64,000 nucleotides of DNA from Thalassotalea sp. PP2-459. Lineage in GTDB: Bacteria > Pseudomonadota > Gammaproteobacteria > Enterobacterales > Alteromonadaceae. The DNA lies in NCBI RefSeq assembly GCF_001913705.1, contig NZ_MKQD01000043.1, positions 1-64,000 on the forward strand. Reading direction: 5' to 3'. The translations under genes and the position numbers were made by a program. The notes beneath the pieces are model-generated. The model searched no databases. It worked only from the letters and a program-made list of their open reading frames with translations, and was not told where the DNA came from. Within the stretch, counting starts at the first letter, position 1; each line of letters begins with the position of its first letter. Below are positions 17,707 to 29,400 of this stretch, in pieces.

Positions 17707-20625
17707 TTAGTGAGTCACCACGATTAAACGTACTGCTTCGAATTTTAATTGTGCTTTTTCAATATAAGTCGTTAACTCTTGCTGTTGCAGACTAATAAAA
17801 TCTAACTCTTCTTGACGAACACTTGGATTGATAGCTTTTAACGCTGACAGTCTTTGCCATTCTTGTGTTAGCTTATCTGTCATTAGTGATTTGGCTGAAG
17901 TGATAAGCGAGTCAACATGCGATTTAGCATGTGTCTCAGCTTTTTCAATCAGCGGAGATACTTGCTCTTTCAATGCTTTTATTAATTGTAAGGCAACCTG
18001 CTTTTTAACCGGAATGAGCTGTTGATCTAATACCGCTTCGCTGACTTTATCAGCAAGATTATTACCCTTTTTATCAACCAATACACGAATTGGGGTGGTA
18101 GGTAAATAACGCTTCAATTGCAGTTGGCTTGGCGCTGTTGCTTCAAGAGTGAACATACATTCTAGGAAGAATGTACCTGCAGGTAGTGCTGGGTTTTTAA
18201 GTAATCCAATACTTGAATTACCGACATCATCAGAAAGGACTAAATCAATCGCACCTGTTACCATGGGGTGGTCCCAAGTGAGCAAATGATAATCTTCACA
18301 AGCTAACGCGGTATCGCGATGAAAAGTGACTGTTGTGCCATCATCAGGGAGACAAGGAAAGTTACCGCTTAACATATGTTCTGTAGGCTGTAAGGCAATA
18401 GCATTGTCTGCTTTGTCATCTTGTCCTATGCCAAACACGTCAAATACTTGAAACATAAATTGCGGTAAACGGGTATGGTTATCTTGCTGAATAATTTCAT
18501 CAACTAACGTTTCAGCTCGGCCTTGTCCCGAAGAATTTAATTCTAACAATTTATCTCTGCCAGTTTCTAACTCTACCTTTATTTGTAAGTGTAATGTATG
18601 ACTGTCATCAACAAAGTGTTTGATTGATGCATCGTCAGCAACTGGCGAAAATTGTAAGTCTATTAATTGTTCTGTTTGAGCTTCATATACGGAACGACCG
18701 GTAACACATGTATGCTCAAATGCGTTTAATCCTTGGTGATACCATTGGAATAAAGCGCTTTGCATTGAATGTTCAAAATAAGGCACATGTAAATTAACGG
18801 TTTGTGTTTGGCCGATTCGATCTAATCGTCCTATGCGTTGTTCGAGTAAATCAGGATTGGTTGGTAAATCAAATAACACTAAGTGATGGGCAAACTGAAA
18901 GTTCCTGCCTTCACTGCCAATTTCTGAACATAATAATACTTGGGCACTGTCTTCATCTTGGGCAAAATATGCCGCTGCGCGATCTCGTTCGAAAATGCTT
19001 AACCCTTCATGAAATACAGCTGCTCTGATGCCTGCTTTTACTCGGAGGGCATTTTCTAATTCAATGGCGGTTTCAGCGTGTGCGCATATCACCAGTAATT
19101 TTTCTTTGTTTAGATCTTTTAATAAAGTCGTTAAGTAATCAACGCGAGGGTCTATGTCGTACCATTGTTCAACAGACGCTAAACTGTATAAGCGTTCTGG
19201 TGTATTAATAAATTGTGCTTGTTTTTTAGCAACTAAATTTTCTCGGCTGTCTGATAATAAAAAATCTTCAATGCTTTCTTGATATGCTTGTGGCATGGTC
19301 AAAGGCGTAGCATGAAGCTTTCTTTCTGGAAAGCCTTTGATGGTATTTCGGCTATTTCTAAACAGAATGCGACCTGTACCATGCCGATCAAGCAGCTGAT
19401 TTAATAATGTTTTACGTGCTTTCGATTGCTGCGCTTCATCCCCATTGAGATCAGCAAGTAGTGCACTGATATCACTTTCAGCCAGCAATGAAGTCAAAAC
19501 TTGTTGTTGCTCATCATTTAATGCGGTTTCAGCAACAAGCGCGTTGGCAGCATCAGCTACTTCGGTGTAATGCGTTTCTTCTTCTGTGAAGGTTTGATAA
19601 TCATAAAATCGATCAGGGTCTAATAATCGTAAACGAGCAAAGTGACTTTCATGACCAAGTTGATCTGGCGTTGCTGTTAAAAGTAAAACACCAGGAATTG
19701 TTTGAGCAAGTTGCTCTACACAAAGATATTCGATGCTTGCGTTATCAACTTGCCAATTTAAATGATGAGCCTCGTCAACGACCATTAGGTCCCATTTTTC
19801 TTCAATGAGTGCTTCATACCACTGTGGTTGTTTAGTGATAAAATCTAGATTTACTAACACTAATTGTTCAGAAGAAAAAGGATTAACTGTTTCACCTTCA
19901 TCACCTGAGTTAGCAATTTCTTGGCAACGTGTTTCGTCGAAAATGCTAAAGTGGAGATTAAAACGACGTAACATTTCAACTAGCCACTGATGAGTTAGCG
20001 ATTCTGGCACAATAATCAATACACGTTGTGCCCTACCAGTAACCAACTGTTGATGAATGATTAACCCGGCTTCGATGGTTTTACCTAAGCCAACTTCATC
20101 GGCTAATAATACCCGTGGTGCAAATCGGCTGCCGACTTCATCTGCGATATATAGCTGATGTGGGATTAAACTAACGCGGCCGCCAGTTAAACCGGTAAGT
20201 AATGATTGTTGTTGCTGGAACTGATGTTTGAGGCTGTCTTTTCTTAAGCGAAACCAGTCTAACCTGTCGACTTGACCATTAAGTAAACGGTCATGGGGCT
20301 TATTAAATTTAATAAAGTGATCAATCATCACTTCTTTTAAGCTTTCTGATGCTTCGTTATCAGTACGGATACCGTGGTAGGTTAATATCCCATTGGTTTC
20401 TTCTACATCATTAACAGATAACTGCCAACCTTCGTGGCTAGGGATGATGTCGCCCTGCTGGAAAATAACGCGAGTTAGTGGTGCGTTATCGATCGCATAT
20501 TTTCTGATATCTCCGGTCGCGGTAAACATAATTGAGACAAAGCGACCTTCGACACTGGTGACTGTTCCTAATCCTTGGTCTGATTCTCCATCACTAATCC
20601 AACGTTGACCCGGCTGAAACGACAT
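17707..20625 (-). CDS. rapA: RNA polymerase-associated ATPase RapA
   Basis: A Swi2/Snf2-type ATPase that binds RNA polymerase and helps recycle it after transcription. The N-terminus has the tandem Tudor-like region beginning SFQPGQRWISDGESDQGLG. The helicase core includes Walker A DEVGLGKTIEAG, the DEAH box VVDEAHHLNW, LLLTATPDQ and a C-terminal RecA lobe ending QRIGRLDRIGQ. I chose the ATG at 20625 because homology begins there and GGAG lies upstream; 10 more codons are open. The 972 residues agree with E. coli RapA (968). Confidence 0.97.
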   Translation of the reverse strand: MSFQPGQRWISDGESDQGLGTVTSVEGRFVSIMFTATGDIRKYAIDNAPLTRVIFQQGDIIPSHEGWQLSVNDVEETNGILTYHGIRTDNEASESLKEVMIDHFIKFNKPHDRLLNGQVDRLDWFRLRKDSLKHQFQQQQSLLTGLTGGRVSLIPHQLYIADEVGSRFAPRVLLADEVGLGKTIEAGLIIHQQLVTGRAQRVLIIVPESLTHQWLVEMLRRFNLHFSIFDETRCQEIANSGDEGETVNPFSSEQLVLVNLDFITKQPQWYEALIEEKWDLMVVDEAHHLNWQVDNASIEYLCVEQLAQTIPGVLLLTATPDQLGHESHFARLRLLDPDRFYDYQTFTEEETHYTEVADAANALVAETALNDEQQQVLTSLLAESDISALLADLNGDEAQQSKARKTLLNQLLDRHGTGRILFRNSRNTIKGFPERKLHATPLTMPQAYQESIEDFLLSDSRENLVAKKQAQFINTPERLYSLASVEQWYDIDPRVDYLTTLLKDLNKEKLLVICAHAETAIELENALRVKAGIRAAVFHEGLSIFERDRAAAYFAQDEDSAQVLLCSEIGSEGRNFQFAHHLVLFDLPTNPDLLEQRIGRLDRIGQTQTVNLHVPYFEHSMQSALFQWYHQGLNAFEHTCVTGRSVYEAQTEQLIDLQFSPVADDASIKHFVDDSHTLHLQIKVELETGRDKLLELNSSGQGRAETLVDEIIQQDNHTRLPQFMFQVFDVFGIGQDDKADNAIALQPTEHMLSGNFPCLPDDGTTVTFHRDTALACEDYHLLTWDHPMVTGAIDLVLSDDVGNSSIGLLKNPALPAGTFFLECMFTLEATAPSQLQLKRYLPTTPIRVLVDKKGNNLADKVSEAVLDQQLIPVKKQVALQLIKALKEQVSPLIEKAETHAKSHVDSLITSAKSLMTDKLTQEWQRLSALKAINPSVRQEELDFISLQQQELTTYIEKAQLKFEAVRLIVVTH

Positions 20626-20746
20626 AGAAATAAACTCCAAAAAAATGCGATGCAAAAAAGGGGCGCTATGGTAACGTTAATCATAGCGCTGATCATCTAA
20701 TTTTTCTGAAAAATGGTGATTTTTATTAGGTTTGCTCAAAGAGTGT

Positions 20747-21586
20747 TTATTTAACGCCTAATTCTTTTAACCGTTCTAATAAATAGCTTTCTTGCGTGTG
20801 GCGTTCTGATAGAACCACTTCGTCGCGCGGATGCAGGAACAGCGGTAAAGAAATGCGAGATTTCTTAGCTTCTTCACCAGATGGATTAATAACACGGTGA
20901 CTTGTTGAAGGGAAATATCCCTTTGAAGCCTCCTGCAGCATATCACCAATATTGATAATTAATTGTCCGAAATCTGCCGGTACGTCAAACCATTTTCCAT
21001 CTTTAAGTTGCACTTGTAAGCCTGGTTCATTTGCTGCGGGTAAAATAGTGATTAAATTAATATCTTCATGGGCAGCGGCTCTAACTGCTCCGGGTTCTTC
21101 ATCACCTGACAATGGTGGATAATGTAAAACACGCAACAAGGTATTTGGCGTATTATTAATCATAGATGAAAGCGGTTCAGAATAAAGTTTAGCGACATCT
21201 TCAGGGCTATATTGCTCAATCCAGTCAAGTAATTCAGCAGCGAGTGAACTTGCAAGTTTATAGTAGGTGAGTATTTCTTCTTTTAATGACTCAGGAATTC
21301 TTCCCCATGGATAGACATGATAATACTCTTTGATGTCTTTTTTCTGATGGCCTTTGGCAGTCTCTGATATTGCAGGCGCAAAATAGCCATCTTGGGTTGC
21401 AGGATCGAAAGCGTATTGCTCTGGGTCACCATGTTGAAAAAAGTCATACCAATGTTGGTAGATTGATTCAACCAGTTCTTGTTTTATCGGATGGTGCGTT
21501 AATACACCAAATCCAGTATCTCTTAAACTTTGGACGAAACGCTTTGGCGCGTCTTTTTCACGGTAATCGACCACTTGAACTTGCAT
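20747..21586 (-). CDS. 2-oxoglutarate/Fe(II)-dependent oxygenase, isopenicillin N synthase-like
   Basis: A 279-residue non-heme iron dioxygenase of the IPNS/DIOX superfamily. An N-terminal DIOX_N-like region (VVDYREKDAPKRFVQSLRD) precedes the double-stranded beta-helix core. The iron facial triad is visible as AAHEDINLITIL (His and Asp) and STSHRVINP (His), with the Arg of RISLPLFLHP in the cosubstrate position. Substrate unknown; relatives include plant-type hormone oxidases and bacterial proteins of undefined role. It stands alone, oriented like rapA. Confidence 0.85.
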   Translation of the reverse strand: MQVQVVDYREKDAPKRFVQSLRDTGFGVLTHHPIKQELVESIYQHWYDFFQHGDPEQYAFDPATQDGYFAPAISETAKGHQKKDIKEYYHVYPWGRIPESLKEEILTYYKLASSLAAELLDWIEQYSPEDVAKLYSEPLSSMINNTPNTLLRVLHYPPLSGDEEPGAVRAAAHEDINLITILPAANEPGLQVQLKDGKWFDVPADFGQLIINIGDMLQEASKGYFPSTSHRVINPSGEEAKKSRISLPLFLHPRDEVVLSERHTQESYLLERLKELGVK

Positions 21587-21744
21587 AGTGAAAACTCATT
21601 TTGTTGCTGTACTTTTTTTAGTATATCAAAACCTGTCTAAATGGTCAGGTAAAGTTTTTAAATAATCATAGCGTAAAGCTATCTAGAATAAAAAACATCG
21701 CTATAATGAAAAGATAATGTATTGAATCTAGGAAGAAAAAACTA

Positions 21745-22038
21745 ATGAAATTGACTGTAGTAATCGCGTTAATTATAAACGGCATGTTAACAGCTTGTTC
21801 AAGCAATTCTGAAACGTGTGAAGACATTACATTAGCGACTGAACAAATCCAAGAGTGTAAAACGTTACAGGGTAAAATTGATGCAGCGAAAGATAAACCT
21901 ATTATTCGCACGGAATTAGAACGTCGTTATCAGCAAGACTGTGTTGAAATGCGCTACTATCGCGACAGCCAGCAAGATGCTATTTGTGGTAACAAAGAAG
22001 AAATGCAAGCGTTAGAGGAGAAAGGGGTAAATAATTAA
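21745..22038 (+). CDS. Small Cys-rich lipoprotein of unknown function
   Basis: A 97-residue protein with a lipoprotein signal: a hydrophobic stretch at residues 4-15 and the lipobox LTAC with the acylated Cys at 18. Ser follows at +2, which predicts outer-membrane sorting. The mature part is highly charged and contains four further cysteines at 25, 38, 66 and 81, enough for two disulfides. I recognise no named family. It has a GGAAGAAAA ribosome-binding stretch upstream. The gene stands 89 nt before the GGDEF/EAL gene and may or may not share its transcript. Confidence 0.75.
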   Translation: MKLTVVIALIINGMLTACSSNSETCEDITLATEQIQECKTLQGKIDAAKDKPIIRTELERRYQQDCVEMRYYRDSQQDAICGNKEEMQALEEKGVNN

Positions 22039-22127
22039 AATGTTATGATTATCAACGATAAATATTGATCAAAAGACTAGCTATACCAATTAGAGGTTTT
22101 GCTAAAGTTATGATAATTTAATGATAT

Positions 22128-24692
22128 ATGAGTAATAAATCATCAAGTGACGCTAATTCACTACCAAATAATGATCATGCATTAGCAAAAGAGGCATTGT
22201 CATTACTGGAAAAGTACCGAACGCTGGAAGGGCGATATACTGCGTTATTTACCCTTAATCAGCTTTCGCATGAATGTGCTGATCTTCATACCTTTTACCC
22301 ACAAGTACATAAAGCAATCGCGTCAATTATGAACGCGCCAAATTTTTACATTGTGATGTATGATCAAACATTTAATACCTTAAACTTTGTTTATGATATT
22401 GATGAAAAAGACAGTTTTCCTTCTGGTCCTGTTGATTATAACGACTGGTTAGGCTCAATGACTAGTTATGTGATTGAAACAGGTAAGCCTTTATTGGTGA
22501 CGCCAGAAAAAATGGATGAAATGCAAAATCAAGGTTTGCTGACAGCGGTGGGCACTATCGGAACTGATTGGCTAGGAGTGCCTTTAATTTGTGATGATTT
22601 GGTGATTGGCGTCATGGCGGTACAAAGCTATAACGAAGAAACACGTTATCAAGAGCATGATCTTGAAATGCTAACTTTTACTGCACAACATATCGTGACT
22701 GCCATGACACGACTTCAAGATCGAGAGCGTTTACAAAAAGCCGTAGATGCGCGCACTCATGAATTGATGGAGCAAATACGTGAGCGAGAAAAGTCTGAGT
22801 TATTACAAGAATCTCTCTATCGAATTTCTGAATTAACTAATGATGCTTCAATTGATATCGAAAAATTCTATGCAATGGTGCATAACATTGTCGGTCAACT
22901 GCTAAACGCAGAAAATTTTTATATTGCTAATTTTAATCGTATTAAAAATACCATTACATTTGTTTATTACTCAGAGCAAGATTCTGAAGATCTGGTTGAA
23001 AAGTTTTCACCACGCAAATTTTCAAATGGTTTAACCGAGTTAGTCATTAAACAAAAAGACACCATCCTTTTGAATAGGCAGCAAATATTTGATTTGTATG
23101 AAAAGGGCGAAACAGCGAAGCCACAGACGAAAACTAAATCTTGGCTTGGCGTGCCTTTGATGCAATCGGAAGAAGCAATAGGGGCAATGGTTATTCAGAG
23201 TTACCAAGCAGGCATTATTTTTAATGAGAATGATGCCGAGCTGCTTAACTTTGTTTCACAGCACGTTTCCACTGCCATAAAACGACGCGAATTGGCACTG
23301 TTTGAGCGGCAAACACAAGAGTTGCTTGAGCAACAAGTGAAGTTGCGTACCGTTGAACTTGAAGAAGAAATTAAACAGCGTCGTGCCATTGAAGAAAAGC
23401 TTAAGCATGCTGCAACCCATGATGGATTAACAGGGCTGGCCAATAGAGCTGTATTTTTAGATTTGTTAAATCATGCCATTGCATGTTGGGTAAGAAAACC
23501 AGAGCTGCAATTTGCTATCTTATTTTTAGATTTAGATCGCTTTAAAGTGGTCAATGATAGTTTAGGGCATCATGCGGGAGATGTGTTATTAAAGAAAGTT
23601 GCTGAAGGCTTAAAAGATATCGTACGAACCAAAGATACCGTAGCACGACTTGGTGGCGATGAATTTGTCATATTAATTGAAGATTTAGTTGAACAACAAG
23701 AAGCTTATGATGTTGCTGAACGCATTACCGCGTTTCTTTCTACGCCTTTTTTGATCGAAAACCAGCCAGTTTTCATTGGCACTAGTATGGGAGTACTTTT
23801 TAATGATGAAAGGTACCAAGATGCTGAAACCATGCTGCGTGATGCTGATATAGCTATGTATCACGCAAAAGATATGGGAAAAGGACGTTATGAAGTGTTT
23901 GACTCTAGCATGCATAAGAAAGTGCAAAATGCGATGACATTAGAGGCAGATGCTCGTGAAGGAATTGATAAAAAAGAATTTTTCCCTTACTTTCAACCGA
24001 TTGTACGCTTATCCGATAAAAAAATTGTTGGTTTTGAAGCCTTAGCAAGGTGGCAAAGTGAGAAAAGAGGTTTTGTCATGCCGAACGAATTTATTTCGCT
24101 CGCAGAAGAAACGAACCTTATTTTGGCATTAGATTTACAAATCATGGAGAAAGCGTGTTTTCAATTAAAACAATGGCAACTAAAATTTAAACGTGATGAT
24201 CTATACGTGAGTTGCAATTTATATGGCAACCACTTCTTCGATCCTAATTTACCAACTGACATTGCCGCTATTTTGATAAAAGTTGGTATTAAAGCTAAAC
24301 ATTTACGGGTGGAGTTAACTGAAAGAGCGCTGCTTGAAAATAGCGACATGGTCTTAAAAAACATGAGAGCGCTAAAAGAAATGGGTGTGAAAATACTACT
24401 AGATGATTTTGGCACTGGGTATTCTAGCCTAAGTTATTTACATCGTTTTCCTATTGATGTGCTAAAAATTGATCGCTCATTTATTAATAATATTCATAAA
24501 CAAGGCAACCACCAAGCGATCATCAAAACCATTATTGATTTAGCAACAAATTTACAAATGGGGACCGTTGGTGAAGGCATTGAATACCTTGCTGATGCAA
24601 ACCTACTTTTGCAAATGGAGTGCATGTATGGCCAAGGTTATTATTTTCATAAGCCTATGCCTGCTGCGGCTATCGAAGAATGTTTAGGTTAG
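22128..24692 (+). CDS. Cyclic-di-GMP enzyme with GAF-GAF-GGDEF-EAL domains
   Basis: A soluble 854-residue protein with two GAF sensor domains (about 45-195 and 235-385), a coiled-coil linker, a GGDEF domain (about 425-590) and an EAL domain (about 605-850). The GGDEF motif is intact in ARLGGDEFVIL, and RTKD precedes it in the position of the inhibitory I-site. The EAL side keeps FEALARW, LDDFGTGYSS and the late Glu of GEGIEY, so both diguanylate cyclase and phosphodiesterase activities are possible. No transmembrane segment. The GAF ligand is unknown. Confidence 0.93.
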   Translation: MSNKSSSDANSLPNNDHALAKEALSLLEKYRTLEGRYTALFTLNQLSHECADLHTFYPQVHKAIASIMNAPNFYIVMYDQTFNTLNFVYDIDEKDSFPSGPVDYNDWLGSMTSYVIETGKPLLVTPEKMDEMQNQGLLTAVGTIGTDWLGVPLICDDLVIGVMAVQSYNEETRYQEHDLEMLTFTAQHIVTAMTRLQDRERLQKAVDARTHELMEQIREREKSELLQESLYRISELTNDASIDIEKFYAMVHNIVGQLLNAENFYIANFNRIKNTITFVYYSEQDSEDLVEKFSPRKFSNGLTELVIKQKDTILLNRQQIFDLYEKGETAKPQTKTKSWLGVPLMQSEEAIGAMVIQSYQAGIIFNENDAELLNFVSQHVSTAIKRRELALFERQTQELLEQQVKLRTVELEEEIKQRRAIEEKLKHAATHDGLTGLANRAVFLDLLNHAIACWVRKPELQFAILFLDLDRFKVVNDSLGHHAGDVLLKKVAEGLKDIVRTKDTVARLGGDEFVILIEDLVEQQEAYDVAERITAFLSTPFLIENQPVFIGTSMGVLFNDERYQDAETMLRDADIAMYHAKDMGKGRYEVFDSSMHKKVQNAMTLEADAREGIDKKEFFPYFQPIVRLSDKKIVGFEALARWQSEKRGFVMPNEFISLAEETNLILALDLQIMEKACFQLKQWQLKFKRDDLYVSCNLYGNHFFDPNLPTDIAAILIKVGIKAKHLRVELTERALLENSDMVLKNMRALKEMGVKILLDDFGTGYSSLSYLHRFPIDVLKIDRSFINNIHKQGNHQAIIKTIIDLATNLQMGTVGEGIEYLADANLLLQMECMYGQGYYFHKPMPAAAIEECLG

Positions 24693-24807
24693 TGTTAGCC
24701 ATTTTTGTAACCTAGATAACACACCTGATTTTTCACTTACTTAAATGCTTTACGAAATCGCTCGATAATTATCGGGGAGGTGCCTTTTAAAAATGCTACT
24801 CATTAGT

Positions 24808-24827
24808 CTTTATGCGAATTGGTATTA
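24808..24827. repeat. Right-terminal end of repeat family A, copy 2
   Basis: CTTTATGCGAATTGGTATTA matches 60055-60074 at 19 of 20 positions and 112-130 over ATGCGAATTGGTAT. A matching left terminus is not clear here, so this copy is either truncated or decayed. Confidence 0.6.
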
Positions 24828-24970
24828 AATGAGTAAAAATATTTTGGTAAAACCCTGAACATATAAATACTGTGCGGCATTTGATTGGCGCGTAGCCGCT
24901 ACGAGATACTGGATAAGCGCTGAATCACTTGTTGGCGAAAGTCTTTGGTTTTCCTTATAAAAGAATTAAA

Positions 24971-24994
24971 AAAGAGACGTATTACCGTCTCTTT
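24971..24994 (-). terminator. Rho-independent terminator of gltBD
   Basis: AAAGAGACG (24971-24979) pairs with CGTCTCTTT (24986-24994) around a 6-nt loop. Read on the minus strand, the stem is followed by TTTTAATTC, which suits termination just after the gltD stop codon. Confidence 0.85.
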
Positions 24995-25018
24995 ATGTAC
25001 CGATAAATTGACTTTTGA

Positions 25019-26464
<1,446 letters not shown>

Positions 26465-29400
26465 TTACTGTGCTTGAACGCGAAGTTCAGCAGAAGAACG
26501 ACTACGATGACCTAAAAGTGTTTTTACGTCAGTAGCTGTTGGTTTAATTAATTTAAACATTGGTGAAAATTTATCAAAGTCTGCAAGAATTTCTTGGGCA
26601 CGTAAGCTGCCTGTTTCTTCGAAATGTTCATTGATAATGCCGCGTAAATGTTCCATATGAATATTGAAATCAGAAACGGCTAACATTTCTATTGATTCAT
26701 TATTCATTCGGATGGCGAGATCATCGGCTTCGTCAAGTACGTAAGCAAAACCGCCTGTCATACCCGCGCCAAAATTCACCCCAACTTGACCTAATACGGT
26801 GACTATACCGCCGGTCATGTATTCACAGGTATGATCACCTGTACCTTCAACCACTGCTTGGCAACCAGAGTTACGCACAGCGAAACGTTCACCTGCACGG
26901 CCGCACGCATATAGATTGCCACCTGTGGCACCATATAAACAGGTATTACCCATGATCATCGTTTCATGACTCTTATAGGCAACACCTTTCGGTGGTTTGA
27001 TAGTCAGTTTACCTCCAGCCATTCCTTTGCCCACGTAGTCGTTTGCATCACCAGTTAAGGTTAATTCAAGACCACCAGCATTCCATACACCAAAACTTTG
27101 ACCAGCGGTACCGGTTAATTGAATTTTGATTGGCTGCGCAGCCATGCCTTGGTCACCATGCTGCCTTGCAATTTCACCTGATAATACCGCACCTACAGAA
27201 CGATCAACGTTTTTGATGCTAAATCGGAAGTTTCCACCTGTACTGTGTGCTACTGCATCACGTGCAGCAGCTAAAATTTCTCGATTTAACTTACCTTCAT
27301 CAAATGGCTTGTTTTGCTCTGTTTGATGAACAGCAGTATTTTCTTTAGGGACAACGGGCGCAATGATAGGTGATAAATCAAGTTTCTGTTGCTTAGCACT
27401 TATACCTGCAAGTGGTTCAAGTAAATCTGTTCGACCAATAATTGCGGTCAAACTTTCAACACCTAACTGAGCTAAAATCTCACGCACGTCTTGAGCAACA
27501 AATTTGAAATAATTCATTACTTGATCAGGCAAGCCTTTAAAAAACTGCTCGCGCAATACTTCATCTTGAGTAGCAACACCTGTTGCACAGTTGTTTAAGT
27601 GACAAATCCGTAAGAATTTACAGCCTAGCGTTACCATAGGAGCTGTACCAAAGCCGAAGCTTTCAGCACCTAAAATAGCGGCTTTAACGATGTCTAAACC
27701 TGTTTTTAAACCACCATCTACTTGTAATCGTACTTTGTGGCGTAGACCATTAGAAACAAGTGACTGATGTGCTTCTGCTAAACCAAGTTCCCAAGGACAA
27801 CCCGCGTATTTAACTGATGTTAATGGGCTAGCCCCTGTACCTCCATCATAACCAGAGATAGTAATAAAGTCGGCATAAGCTTTGGCAACACCTGAAGCGA
27901 TTGTACCAACGCCTGGGCCAGAAACGAGCTTGACAGAAATAACAGCCTTAGGATTTACTTGTTTTAAGTCAAAGATAAGCTGAGCTAGATCTTCTATAGA
28001 GTAAATATCATGATGCGGAGGTGGTGAAATAAGTGTTACGCCTGGTACTGAGAAACGTAATTTTGCAATAAGCGGCGTTACTTTATCTCCTGGTAATTGG
28101 CCACCTTCACCTGGTTTTGCACCTTGCGCTACTTTTATTTGCAATACATCTGCATTGACTAGGTAGTGTGGTGTTACGCCAAATCGACCCGATGCAATTT
28201 GCTTTATACGTGAATTTTTCACGGTACCAAAACGACGCTCATCTTCGCCTCCTTCACCAGAGTTTGAGAATCCACCTAAGCGGTTCATAGCAATAGCTAA
28301 AGCTTCATGCGCTTCAGGGCTCAAAGCGCCGATAGACATCGCGGCACTGTCAAAGCGTTTAAACATTTCAGTGTCTGCTTCTACCGAATCAATACTGATT
28401 GGTTTAGTGTCCGATTTAAGCGCAAGTAAATCACGTAAAGCGGCAGCCGGACGATTATTGACGGTCTCAGCAAATTTACGATAGTCGCTGTATTCACCAC
28501 TTTGCACGGCATCTTGTAAATTTTTCACCACATCAGGGTTGTACGCATGGTACTCACCACCGTGAACATATTTTAATAAGCCTCCGTGACTTATTTTTTG
28601 ATGGGCTAAGAAAGCTTTGCGGGCTAAATTAATATTATCTTGCTCTATATCAGTAAAGTCAGCACCTTGAATACGGCTTGGTAAGTCAGGGAAGCAAAGT
28701 TGCATGATATTTTGATTCAAACCGATCACTTCGAAAAGACCAGCACAGCGATAACTTGCGATGGTAGAAATACCCATTTTAGAGAGTATTTTCAGTAAGC
28801 CTTTATTAATACCGTTACGGTAGTTTTCAACGGCTTCACGTGCCGATAAGTTGATTTGACCTTGATCGACAAGTTGTTCTACCGTTTCAAAAGCAAGATA
28901 TGGATAGATAGCTGTTGCACCTAAACCGAGTAAAACGGCAAATTGGTGTGAATCTCTGACTGATGCTGTTTCAACAATAATATTCGAATCGCAACGTAAT
29001 TGTTCATCCACTAAGCGTTTTTGTACCGCACCAACAGCCATAGCTGCAGGTATAGGCAAGGAGCCTTTATCAATTTGGCGATCAGAAAGAATCAAAATTA
29101 CCGTGTTTTTATTACGAACAAGCTCAACAGCTTCATCACATACACGAAGAATTGCGGTTTCTAACCCTTCAGAAGCATGATAATTTAAGCTTAACGTATC
29201 ACTTCGGTAATGTTCAGGATCAAGCTCTCGCAATTGCTTTAAGCCGGTATACATTAATACAGGAGTATCAAAAAGGATTCTGTCTGCATGACCAGTAGTT
29301 TCATTGAATACGTTATGTTCACGGCCAATACACGTACCTAATGACATCACATAACGTTCACGTAATGGATCTATAGGCGGGTTAGTCACTTGCGCAAATT

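Larger units (their letters stand above)
24693..25018. other. Intergenic region between GGDEF/EAL gene and gltD
   Basis: A 326-bp gap without a convincing gene. It contains a family-A repeat end (24808-24827) and the gltD terminator (24971-24994). Several short inverted repeats, such as GTAGCCGCTAC near 24893, are scattered between them. The left part (24755-24790) vaguely resembles interior sequence of the 60-kb element, so a decayed copy of that element probably fills much of the gap. Confidence 0.5.
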
